Shown here: piece by piece, positions 1 to 6,750 of the stretch | Numbering within the stretch: position 1 is the first letter of the stretch | How the letters are laid out: every line of letters starts with the position of its first letter | DNA from: Clostridia bacterium | Lineage (GTDB): Bacteria; Bacillota; Clostridia; UMGS1810 | Direction of reading: 5' to 3' | DNA length: 12,742 nucleotides | NCBI GenBank assembly: GCA_016293435.1 | Contig: JAEDEG010000071.1 | Location: 1-12,742, forward strand | The notes under the pieces: generated by a model | The model's input: only the letters and a program-made list of their open reading frames with translations | What the model was told of the DNA's origin: nothing | Database searches by the model: none | Made by a program: the position numbers and the translations under genes

Positions 1-44
1 ATGTCACCCGCCTCTATAGGCGGCGGGTGACATCTTAATTTTTT
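1..44 (+). terminator. Inverted repeat, probable rho-independent terminator of an upstream gene
   Basis: A perfect 12-bp stem (1-12 pairing with 22-33, GC-rich core CACCCGCC/GGCGGGTG) encloses a 9-base loop and is followed by a T-run at 39-44. This is the layout of an intrinsic terminator for a plus-strand gene ending just left of the window. A competing 5-bp stem (8-12 with 19-23) is also possible because GGC is duplicated at 19-24. The stem begins at the first base of the window, so it may extend further left. The T-run starts five bases after the stem, which weakens the call a little. Confidence 0.6.
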
Positions 45-72
45 CAGTGGGAGTTTAATCTCCCACTGAAAA
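41..72. repeat. Perfect 13-bp inverted repeat
   Basis: TTTTCAGTGGGAG (41-53) pairs exactly with CTCCCACTGAAAA (60-72) across a 6-base loop. Ts lie on the 5' side and As on the 3' side on both strands, the reverse of an intrinsic terminator, so termination is not the obvious job. It starts inside the T-run of the preceding hairpin. It may be an interspersed palindromic element or an RNA processing or protection hairpin. The function is unknown. Confidence 0.75.
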
Positions 73-83
73 CGTTGAATGAC

Positions 84-96
84 GCGGCTTTGCCGC
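84..96. repeat. Short GC hairpin GCGGC-TTT-GCCGC
   Basis: A perfect 5-bp stem with a 3-base loop lies 11 bases after the previous inverted repeat. Its right arm is part of a 13-base word, TTGCCGCTTATTG (90-102), that recurs exactly at 1171-1183 in the regulator's leader region. No T-run follows on either strand. It could be a small structural element or carry a protein-binding site. Confidence 0.5.
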
Positions 97-149
97 TTAT
101 TGAATAAACAAAATCCAAGAAAATCCGCAGATGTATAAGGTCGGATAAC

Positions 150-203
150 AAGGAAAATGGAGTAGTTCCTTGATTTTGGAACTACTCCATAAAAAATTTC
201 CTT
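150..203 (-). terminator. Bulged inverted repeat, candidate terminator of the AraC-type regulator gene
   Basis: A perfect 13-bp stem (157-169 with 178-190, ATGGAGTAGTTCC) has an 8-base loop. AAGGAAA at 150-156 can pair with TTTCCTT at 197-203, adding seven base pairs outside a one-sided A-rich bulge at 191-196. Read on the minus strand the main stem is followed by ATTTTCC, a modest U-tract, and it lies about 75 bases past the stop codon of the minus-strand regulator gene. It is the best terminator candidate for that gene. On the plus strand an A-run follows, so it should not stop rightward transcription. Confidence 0.5.
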
Positions 204-263
204 ATGTGGCTGTCGCTAATAAAGGGGCACGCTTTTTTGAGCAAATCCTTCGATAAGTAATTT

Positions 264-1103
264 TCATGTTCTCATCTGAGACGGTATTTTGCCAAATCGC
301 TTGAAAAACGCCTTTGCAAAATATGACGGTGATGAAAATCCGCTTTCAAAGCAAATTTCGGTTATGGATTTATCGGTGGTTTTGATAAGTCTCATTGCGT
401 AGTCAAGCCTCAGAGATACTATGTATTCCTTAAAGGTTGAGCCTGTGTGTTTTTTGAAATATTTGCAAAAGTGAGCCGGTGTCACATGATAGATTTTGGC
501 AGTTTCTTCAAGGGTGAGAGGCTCTCTGAAATGATAGCGCACATATCCTATGGATTTGTGCACGCTGTCGTGCTTTTGCGGCTGAGGAAATACCGCCGGA
601 GAAGACTTTCTTATAATATCGATAACTATTCTGTTTACCGTCGATTTTATAAACGATGCACTAAGGGGCAAATTGCTGCAAAGCTCTGCTTCAACCGTTT
701 CGAGCTCGCTCATGATTTTTGAGCTGTCATCGCCGGACAGCACCGTAAAATATGGGGTCGAATCTATGCTCAGTGCCTCCCACACCTTTTCAAAAATGAC
801 ATCATCATTAAATATAAGTGAAAGCATGCTTGCCGGTGAGGTGTTAATATACTGATGGTTGTCAAAAGGGGAGAGCAAGCACACACTTCCGGTAGGACAG
901 CTGCACTCTTTTCCGTTTATAATCTGAGTAAATTCGCCTTCGTAGATATAGTCAACCGAATAAAAATCATGTCGGTGCAATGTATGGACTTGGGGAGCTG
1001 TATTGTCGAGACGATACATAAAAACATGTGATTCGGTTTTGAGAAGCTCATTTTTTTCTATTCCGTTTCCGGCACTTATGAATTCTTCGTTATTTTTTTC
1101 CAT
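264..1103 (-). CDS. AraC/XylS-family transcriptional regulator
   Basis: This is a 279-residue cytoplasmic DNA-binding protein. Residues about 38-95 form a cupin-like sensor: HRHDFY (43-48), a YEGEFTQIINGKE stretch (54-66) and LLSPFDNHQY (76-85) match the usual H-x-H, strand, P-x-D-x-H layout of AraC-family ligand-binding domains. Residues about 182-279 form the double helix-turn-helix: first helix pair near LTLEETAKIYHVTPAHFCKYFK (196-217), second near ITEICFESGFSSPSYFAKAFFKRFGKIPSQMR (247-278), the latter being the AraC signature. The start is set by a GAAGGG ribosome site ending about six bases before the ATG. The gene is divergent from the five-gene operon and shares a 227-base control region with it, so it probably activates that operon in response to a sugar product and may regulate itself. 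The family call is secure; inducer and targets are inferred. Confidence 0.93.
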   Translation of the reverse strand: MEKNNEEFISAGNGIEKNELLKTESHVFMYRLDNTAPQVHTLHRHDFYSVDYIYEGEFTQIINGKECSCPTGSVCLLSPFDNHQYINTSPASMLSLIFNDDVIFEKVWEALSIDSTPYFTVLSGDDSSKIMSELETVEAELCSNLPLSASFIKSTVNRIVIDIIRKSSPAVFPQPQKHDSVHKSIGYVRYHFREPLTLEETAKIYHVTPAHFCKYFKKHTGSTFKEYIVSLRLDYAMRLIKTTDKSITEICFESGFSSPSYFAKAFFKRFGKIPSQMRT

Positions 1104-1169
1104 TTTATCCCTTCTTTGTATAACAAATTATGCTTTTTTATCTCAAATATAAATGAATATCATAATTTC

Positions 1170-1188
1170 ATTGCCGCTTATTGCCGCT
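1170..1188. promoter_or_regulatory. Perfect 9-bp direct repeat, candidate AraC-type operator
   Basis: ATTGCCGCT occurs at 1170-1178 and again at 1180-1188, a period of 10 bp, so both copies face the same side of the helix. AraC-family proteins read two major grooves about one turn apart, often at direct repeats. The repeat lies just downstream of the predicted start of the regulator's own transcript, a typical place for self-repression. The link to the regulator is inference. A 13-base part of it recurs at 90-102. Confidence 0.4.
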
Positions 1189-1202
1189 GTTTCCTATTAT
1201 TT

Positions 1203-1231
1203 ATTATAATCTAATATATTTTCAAAGTCAA
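1203..1231 (-). promoter_or_regulatory. Sigma-A promoter of the AraC-type regulator gene
   Basis: On the minus strand a -35 box TTGACT (complement of 1226-1231) is separated by exactly 17 bases from a perfect -10 box TATAAT (complement of 1203-1208). Transcription would begin near 1196 and give a leader of about 93 bases before the ATG at 1103. A short inverted repeat GGCA-AA-TGCC (1232-1241) touches the -35 box. This is the strongest promoter match in the window, which suggests steady expression of the regulator unless it is repressed at a nearby operator. Confidence 0.75.
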
Positions 1232-1269
1232 GGCAAATGCCAATTTAGTTCTATTATTACATATATTGG

Positions 1270-1299
1270 TTGTAGAAAAATTGTTAAATATGGTATAGA
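1270..1299 (+). promoter_or_regulatory. Candidate promoter of the five-gene operon
   Basis: TATAGA (1294-1299), preceded by TGG (1291-1293), resembles an extended -10 element. The only -35 candidate is a poor TTGTAG (1270-1275) at an 18-base spacing. Transcription would start near 1305, leaving a leader of about 25 bases and no room for a riboswitch. A decent -10 with a weak -35 is what is expected of a promoter needing an activator, which fits the divergent AraC-type gene. The exact boxes are uncertain. Confidence 0.4.
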
Positions 1300-1330
1300 A
1301 TTAAAATGAAAGTCGAATGGAGGAGTCAAC

Positions 1331-2344
1331 ATGGAAAAACTAAATCTCGGAGTGGCATATCACGGCAACCGTATACTCAAGCATGTTAAAGAAGATATGC
1401 GCGACATAGTAGCGCATAATATGAATCTTGTTGTACATATGTTTACTCACAACGATATGAATCGTCACAAAAATGTTATGAAAGAAATTTTTGATGTTAC
1501 CAAGGATTTCGGACTGGATATATGGGTTGATAACTGGGGTCTCGGAGGACCTCCGGGGGATTTGTCGCACATACTTCAGTATTATCCCGAAGCACATCAG
1601 GTGTATTCCGACGGTACTGTAGACCCCATAAGGGTATGCTTTAACAGTGCCAACTATCTGCGTTTTACCAAACAATGGCTTGATATGGTAAAGGAATGCG
1701 GCGGCGACAAAATATTTTGGGATGAACCGCATCTTAATACACGCGAAGACGGTGTGTATGCCTGCTGCTGTCCCACCTGCAAAAGCCTTTTTGAAGAAAA
1801 ATACAAAAGGCAAATGCCCAAGACTGCCGATGAAGATGTGAGAGAATTTCAGCGAGAGAGCATGACTTCATATTTTACTCAGGCAACACAGTATGCCAAG
1901 GAGCTCGGCATGGAAAATATAGTTTGTCTCATGACGGTGAGCGAAGGCTTCACGCAGAGCATTATGCAGCTTCCCGCCATTGACGACGTGGGAAACGATC
2001 CTTATTGGATAGGCTCAGGTAACGATCCCTATGGTTTTGTGTATGAAAAGTCCAAGTACTTTTTAGACAATGCCAAAAAATACGGCAAACGCAGCCACAT
2101 CTGGCTCCAGACCTATTCAAATAAGTCGGGCACAGAAGAAGATATCTATATGGCTGCCGAAGCGGCATATGATGCCGGTGCCCGAAGCATTTTGGCATGG
2201 AGCTTCCGCGGAGGCGAAGCTTGTGACTATAAGGCCGACAACTGCGACAGAGTGTGGGATATAACGGGTGACGCAATGAGAAGACTAAAAGACAGATACC
2301 TCGATGAACTCAGAGAAGAAAAAAGGAAGCTTTATATGAAATAA
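1331..2344 (+). CDS. Cytoplasmic TIM-barrel protein, putative glycoside hydrolase of unassigned family
   Basis: This is a 337-residue protein without signal peptide or membrane segment, so it acts in the cytoplasm. The strand/helix rhythm suggests a single (beta/alpha)8 barrel: NLGVAYHG (5-12), MNLVVHMFTHND (31-42), LDIWVDNWG (62-70), KIFWDEPH (127-134), ENIVCLMTV (195-203), DVGNDPYW (219-226), RSHIWLQTY (254-262) and RSILAWSFRG (285-294) look like the barrel strands. The acidic pair in WDEPH (D131, E132), at the end of the fourth strand, is a good candidate for an active-site carboxylate. It is followed by CCCPTCKSLF (145-154), like the C-x-C-x2-C-x3-F metal-cluster or disulphide loop of GH42-type and related barrels. 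GGAGGAG (1319-1325) lies five bases before the ATG. It is the first gene of the operon, 14 bases before the next. I do not recognise a named family; processing of an imported oligosaccharide is inferred. Confidence 0.6.
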   Translation: MEKLNLGVAYHGNRILKHVKEDMRDIVAHNMNLVVHMFTHNDMNRHKNVMKEIFDVTKDFGLDIWVDNWGLGGPPGDLSHILQYYPEAHQVYSDGTVDPIRVCFNSANYLRFTKQWLDMVKECGGDKIFWDEPHLNTREDGVYACCCPTCKSLFEEKYKRQMPKTADEDVREFQRESMTSYFTQATQYAKELGMENIVCLMTVSEGFTQSIMQLPAIDDVGNDPYWIGSGNDPYGFVYEKSKYFLDNAKKYGKRSHIWLQTYSNKSGTEEDIYMAAEAAYDAGARSILAWSFRGGEACDYKADNCDRVWDITGDAMRRLKDRYLDELREEKRKLYMK

Positions 2345-2358
2345 AAGGGAGTGGTTTT

Positions 2359-4020
2359 ATGATTCGAAAAATACTGAGCTTGCTTACTGCAGTGTGTATT
2401 TTAAGCTCTGCCTTATCAGCCTATGCTGCAGAGCAGTTTACAGCACTTGTCAATTATAATCCCAAGGAGGGCGAGGTTGCTGTTTCGGGCATTGCACCAA
2501 AGGGCGAAATTGCTGTTATGATTGCTCCGGAGTCAATGAGCCCCGAAGAAATGACCGAAGAAAATCTCCCTACTGCCATAAGGATGTTTAAGGCAAACGG
2601 AGCATACAGCGTAAGTGTTGGTATTCCTCAAGACACCGTAAGCGGCAAATACAATGTATATGTATCCTGCGGCGAAGAAGAAATTGTTGAAAGCTTCATA
2701 TATATGAACATAGCCGAATCAGAAAAAATTATACCCATTATAAATGGCTTGGACGGCAAAGAATTTATCGATACAGTTTCCGAAAATGCGCAAAATCTCG
2801 GTATTGATACCGACGATGCCGGTTATATTGCAAAGCGGAGCAGCATTTTCGAGATTATGGACAATATGACCTACACCGACAACTTTGATTTTTACGATAA
2901 ATACGTCATGGTGTATGCCCTATGTATGATACAAGACAATCAAAGCGTATCCGAAATAAAGGCTCTGCTCGAAAAATATGCCGATAATCTCGGAATAGAC
3001 TACACATCTGATTTTACAGATGACAAAAAGCTTACCGATGATGCAAAAAAAGAGCTTTGTGTACTTCTTTCGGGAATAAAATATGCCAATGAGGCAGACA
3101 TAAGCGGCAATATCGACTTTAAAGCAATTATGAGTGAGTTAAAGCCGGTTGCCGCAATCAGAACTGTTAAAAACTGGGTTGGTCTAAAAGAGGCAATCAC
3201 TCAAAATTTTGCCGAAGAATTTGAACAAATGATATCTTCAAACAAAAAATATGACAAAATCAAAGACAAAGATACCGTGTTTGAAGAAATGATAAAATCT
3301 GAATTTGAATCTATGGACGAAGTGAAAAAAGTATTTGGCTCGGCAGTCGACAAGATATACAAAAAGGAAAACTCGTCCTCCTCGGGCTCCGGTTCCGGCT
3401 CGGGTTCCGGCGGCAGCTTGTCGGGCGCAATTTCAACTCCGCCCGAATCGGTTACAGAACAAAACAAAATCGAAGAAAACGCTGGCACAGAGCTTGTCGA
3501 CATGGACAGCACTCACTGGGCATATGTTGCAGTAATCACCCTTGCCAATGACAAAGTGATATCCGGCTACGAAGACGGAACCTTTCGCCCTTCGGCTCAC
3601 ATTACAAGGGCAGAGTTTGCCAAAATGATTTTGGGCTACGCTGCCGGTCTGCCAATGGGAGAGACGGTTTCGTTTGAAGATGTATCCTCGGACGATTGGT
3701 ATTATCAGTCGGTAACTTCTGCGGCAGCAAAGGGTCTTGTGTCAGGTATGGGCAGCGAATTTTGCCCAAATGAATACATAAAGAGAGAAGATGCGGCTCT
3801 CATTGTTTATCGTCTGCTTAATCTGCTTGGCAACAGTCCCGGGGGCTATCGTCCCTTTGCTGACAGAAAAGATATATCAGAATATGCCAAGGAAGCGGTA
3901 TACACCCTTGGCGGAGCCTATATTGTGCAGGGCAATGAGGACAATATGTTCCTCCCGCAAAACAGCATTACAAGAGCCGAAGCGGCACAGCTTCTTTATA
4001 ATGCAATGAAAAAGAAATAA
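2359..4020 (+). CDS. Secreted wall-anchored protein: Ig-like domain, helical region, Ser/Gly linker, three C-terminal SLH domains
   Basis: This is a 553-residue protein with a Sec signal peptide (charged MIRK, hydrophobic core 5-18, cleavage likely after AYA at 21-23). Residues about 26-117 look like a beta-sandwich domain. Residues 118-335 are mainly helical, acidic and without a family I recognise. Residues 339-352 are a Ser/Gly linker. Three SLH domains follow at about 381-428, 438-488 and 498-550. Domains 1 and 3 keep the polymer-binding signature (ITRAEF at 415-420, ITRAEAA at 537-543); domain 2 has IKREDAA (474-480), a partly degenerate form. SLH triplets bind pyruvylated secondary cell-wall polymer, so the N-terminal part would be displayed outside. 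The ribosome site AAGGGAG (2345-2351) is seven bases from the ATG. The fold layout is confident; the function of the first 335 residues (substrate holding or scaffolding) is inference. Confidence 0.85.
   Translation: MIRKILSLLTAVCILSSALSAYAAEQFTALVNYNPKEGEVAVSGIAPKGEIAVMIAPESMSPEEMTEENLPTAIRMFKANGAYSVSVGIPQDTVSGKYNVYVSCGEEEIVESFIYMNIAESEKIIPIINGLDGKEFIDTVSENAQNLGIDTDDAGYIAKRSSIFEIMDNMTYTDNFDFYDKYVMVYALCMIQDNQSVSEIKALLEKYADNLGIDYTSDFTDDKKLTDDAKKELCVLLSGIKYANEADISGNIDFKAIMSELKPVAAIRTVKNWVGLKEAITQNFAEEFEQMISSNKKYDKIKDKDTVFEEMIKSEFESMDEVKKVFGSAVDKIYKKENSSSSGSGSGSGSGGSLSGAISTPPESVTEQNKIEENAGTELVDMDSTHWAYVAVITLANDKVISGYEDGTFRPSAHITRAEFAKMILGYAAGLPMGETVSFEDVSSDDWYYQSVTSAAAKGLVSGMGSEFCPNEYIKREDAALIVYRLLNLLGNSPGGYRPFADRKDISEYAKEAVYTLGGAYIVQGNEDNMFLPQNSITRAEAAQLLYNAMKKK
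3385..3408 (+). repeat. Hexamer tandem repeat coding for a Gly-Ser linker
   Basis: Four in-frame copies of GGYTCS (GGCTCC, GGTTCC, GGCTCG, GGTTCC) encode Gly-Ser dipeptides between the helical region and the SLH domains of the anchored protein. The tract is more GC-rich than its surroundings and could change length by replication slippage, altering linker reach without shifting the frame. The reverse strand reads Glu-Pro repeats but is only a shadow. Confidence 0.7.
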
Positions 4021-4024
4021 TCTG

Positions 4025-4032
4025 AAAAGGAG
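4025..4032 (+). promoter_or_regulatory. Ribosome binding site with long spacing
   Basis: AAAAGGAG ends 11 bases before the ATG at 4044, longer than the 5-7 bases seen for the other operon genes. The codon directly before this ATG is TAA (4041-4043), so no longer in-frame start exists, and the following residues make a clean signal peptide. The start is therefore secure. Translation may be somewhat weaker than for its neighbours. Confidence 0.6.
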
Positions 4033-4043
4033 TAGGTTCGTAA

Positions 4044-6737
4044 ATGAAAAGAATAGTAGCATTGTTCCTTGCGTTTTCTATGATGCTGTCTCTTTCTGCT
4101 ATGGCAAAATCGGATGCGGCAAATATCGGCACAGTATCGGAAGAAGCGGAATTTTTGCAGACTCTTGGCATTGCCGATTCAAAAATTATAAATTCTGACG
4201 ATCCTGTTACGAGGGCAGAATATACTCATATGCTTGTAAAAGCAATGAACATGGAAGAAATGACCGTTACCGAAGATATGTTTGCTGATGTGACCGATCA
4301 CACTGCATATGCAGGCTCCATAGCCGCGGCGGCGTTTATCGGTCTTGTGAGCGGCAGCGGCTCGGTATTTATGCCCGACGAAGCCATAACGGCAGAGGCG
4401 GCGCTAAAAATGGCGGTGCTTGCCCTTGGCTACAACGATGTTGCAGCTGCCTACGGAGGCTATCCCACAGGCTATATCCGTGTGGCAAACGAAATCGGTC
4501 TTACCGATGGGGCAGACATATCCAAAGGCTTTGGCAAAAACGATGTGATAATGCTTTTGTATAATTTTTTGGAAACAGATTTGTGTCTTGTTGAGTCGGT
4601 AAATGACGAAACCGTCACCGTAAAAAGAGACATGGGCAAAACTCCTCTCAGCCATTGGTTTGAATTTTCAAAGGATGAGGGTGTTGCAAGAACGGCCGGA
4701 TATGCGTCTATGGTGCAGGGCTATGATTCAGACAAGGCAGTTATATATGTAAACGGAGCAAGCTATACCACAAACATTGAAAATTCCGAAAAATACCTTG
4801 GCATGAGCATAACCGTTTGGTACGACAAATCAAAAAATGTAAAAGCAATATATGTAAATGAAGATAACAGCTCTGTCAGCCTTAGCTCGGATAATATTGA
4901 AAGCGCACAGGACAATGTGATAGTTGTCTTTGATTCGGATAGTGGCAAAGAAAAAAAGTATGTGCTGGATCCTGCCTACACCTTTGTCAAAAACGGCAGA
5001 AGCATAAATCCAACCTACGATGATTTTTTGACAGACTGCTCGGAGTTTACATTTATAGACAACAACGGCGACAAAAAATATGACGTTGTTCTTGCATACA
5101 TTCCCGAATACATAGTTGTTTCTTATATAAATGCCGTTGAGGGTATAGTATTCGACACCAACGGCTCGGGCAAGCAGCTTCTTCTCGATGAGGAATCGGG
5201 CATAGTCTACAGTCTCACCAAAATCGACAAAGACGGCATCCGCACTCCCATGTATATGGAGGAGCTTTCTCAAAATGATGTTATAAAATATTACATAAGC
5301 GAAGACGGCACCCTTGTCAGCGGTGAGGTTTTTAAAGGAACCGTAAACGGAAAAGTCACCGAAAAGAGAGATAACAACGAGGTTGTAATAAATGATACGG
5401 TGTATAAAACAAACAGCTATTTCGGTGATGCGTCGAGGCTCGAATTTGGAGTTGACTATACCCTCCTTATTGCCTCCGACAACACCATAACCCTAATTTC
5501 ACCAAATCAGACAGGCAATATGCAATACGGCTTTCTTCTTGAGTTTGAAGGACGCAGAACAGGTCTTAAGTATCAGGCACTGATTCGTATTCTTGCCACC
5601 AACAAAGATATTATCGAAACCGAGCTTGCCGATGAAATTGTTCTCGACGGCAAAAAGGGCGTGGCAAAGGATTCGGACGAGGTTGTAAAAAAGCTTAAAA
5701 ATCCCAAAGAGCCTACGGTTACCAACTATTCGGTAATTCGCTATTGTCTCGATTCGGATAATAAGGTGTGCAAAATAGATACCCCCGTTAACCTCGAAGA
5801 CAGCGAATATTCACTCGATAAGCTTATAGAATCGTCTGTGAATGACGACAGTCTCACCAGACATCTCAACAAAAAGAATGTTTTTTATCACGGTGCATAC
5901 GCAGTGTTTGCTCCAAATGCAATCATCGGTCCCTCCACAGTATTTATCTCTGTTCCCACCGATTTTGACACCTCCGGAGCAGGTCCTGCCAAAAAATATG
6001 ATAAAGACGATTTCAGCATAATTACATCTGCCAATTTGCAGAGCTACGAAACCCTTGCGGTTACCATGTATGATATCAACAAAAATTTCGAGCCGGCTGT
6101 TGTGCTTATGTACAAGGGTATTGGTTCCGGCGGAACAAATGCACCTGTAAGCAATAATGCAGCACCGGCGATTGTAAAGGACGTGACCTACGGCTACAAC
6201 GAAAACGGTGATGCAACCGCGATTGTTTCTTATTTTCAGGGCAAGCGTTCATACAAGCTTCCCATAAACTCCGAAAAGTATGTAACTCTAAAGCCCGAAG
6301 ACCTGCCCAAAAAAGGCGACATAATAAGAATGACAACCGATAAATACGGTGAAATAGCCAACTTCAAAATTGATATCAGATACACTCCCTCTGCCGACGG
6401 CAAAAGCGGTACTCTGTCAACAACATCTCAAACGGTCAACGGCGGTCTGGGAAATGATATGATATATTTTGGCAAAAGCTATTACCACTCTCCCACATCA
6501 CTTTCTATGCTTGTTATGGGAGGCAAGGCAAACGGACACGATTATCTTGCAAATGCATCAAGCTTTCAGGTGATGTCCAATTGCTCTGTAGTGGTGTATA
6601 ACATGGCATCGGGTATGGCTCAGGCAGGAAGCATGGGCATGCTTGCCGATGCTCTTGCGGTAGGCGAAGAAAATGCATCGCTTATTGCGGTAAAATGCTA
6701 CAGCCACCAGGTGAGCAGCATATTCATATATCAATAA
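4044..6737 (+). CDS. Large secreted SLH-domain protein with tandem beta-rich modules of unknown function
   Basis: This is an 897-residue protein with a Sec signal peptide (MKRI, hydrophobic core 5-18, cleavage likely after AMA at 19-21). An SLH-like triplet follows at about 30-70 (VTRAEY at 55-60 is intact), 79-128 (ITAEAAL at 115-121, altered) and 137-178 (strongly degenerate, KNDVIM). The remaining 700 residues are beta-rich, with no catalytic motif I recognise. Several stretches share a pattern of V-x-G-x-V, a VxINGxxY-like hairpin, then LGxxVxxxYD: about 218-274, 358-430, 432-488 and 713-776. These may be small barrel modules repeated in tandem with longer inserts between them. The protein lies 23 bases after the previous SLH gene and 13 before the lyase gene. 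A surface scaffold or glycan-binding role beside the lyase is inferred; an S-layer subunit is an alternative. The SLH and secretion calls are confident. Confidence 0.8.
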   Translation: MKRIVALFLAFSMMLSLSAMAKSDAANIGTVSEEAEFLQTLGIADSKIINSDDPVTRAEYTHMLVKAMNMEEMTVTEDMFADVTDHTAYAGSIAAAAFIGLVSGSGSVFMPDEAITAEAALKMAVLALGYNDVAAAYGGYPTGYIRVANEIGLTDGADISKGFGKNDVIMLLYNFLETDLCLVESVNDETVTVKRDMGKTPLSHWFEFSKDEGVARTAGYASMVQGYDSDKAVIYVNGASYTTNIENSEKYLGMSITVWYDKSKNVKAIYVNEDNSSVSLSSDNIESAQDNVIVVFDSDSGKEKKYVLDPAYTFVKNGRSINPTYDDFLTDCSEFTFIDNNGDKKYDVVLAYIPEYIVVSYINAVEGIVFDTNGSGKQLLLDEESGIVYSLTKIDKDGIRTPMYMEELSQNDVIKYYISEDGTLVSGEVFKGTVNGKVTEKRDNNEVVINDTVYKTNSYFGDASRLEFGVDYTLLIASDNTITLISPNQTGNMQYGFLLEFEGRRTGLKYQALIRILATNKDIIETELADEIVLDGKKGVAKDSDEVVKKLKNPKEPTVTNYSVIRYCLDSDNKVCKIDTPVNLEDSEYSLDKLIESSVNDDSLTRHLNKKNVFYHGAYAVFAPNAIIGPSTVFISVPTDFDTSGAGPAKKYDKDDFSIITSANLQSYETLAVTMYDINKNFEPAVVLMYKGIGSGGTNAPVSNNAAPAIVKDVTYGYNENGDATAIVSYFQGKRSYKLPINSEKYVTLKPEDLPKKGDIIRMTTDKYGEIANFKIDIRYTPSADGKSGTLSTTSQTVNGGLGNDMIYFGKSYYHSPTSLSMLVMGGKANGHDYLANASSFQVMSNCSVVVYNMASGMAQAGSMGMLADALAVGEENASLIAVKCYSHQVSSIFIYQ

Positions 6738-6750
6738 TGGAGGTGTCGAT

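Noticed and set aside
1..30. Nine-codon ATG-to-TGA frame inside the first hairpin
   Set aside because: It consists of the arms of a perfect inverted repeat, has no visible ribosome site, and is best explained by the terminator-like structure.
447..722. Plus-strand frame of 91 codons across the AraC-type gene
   Set aside because: It is antisense to the conserved helix-turn-helix coding region, with no ribosome site or family features.
1232..1241. GGCA-AA-TGCC inverted repeat next to the regulator's -35 box as an operator
   Set aside because: Four-base arms are too short to separate from chance, and AraC-family proteins usually read direct repeats. It is mentioned only in the promoter entry.
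1104..1330. Riboswitch or other structured leader before the operon
   Set aside because: The predicted rightward transcript has only about 25 leader bases, and no long stem or known aptamer pattern is visible.
1340..1813. Minus-strand frame of 157 codons opposite the TIM-barrel gene
   Set aside because: It is antisense to the barrel core motifs, and its hydrophobic, His/Phe-rich sequence is typical of a reversed frame.
3201..3512. Minus-strand frame with Glu-Pro repeats
   Set aside because: The repeats are the reverse reading of the Gly-Ser linker hexamers (3385-3408) of a real plus-strand gene.
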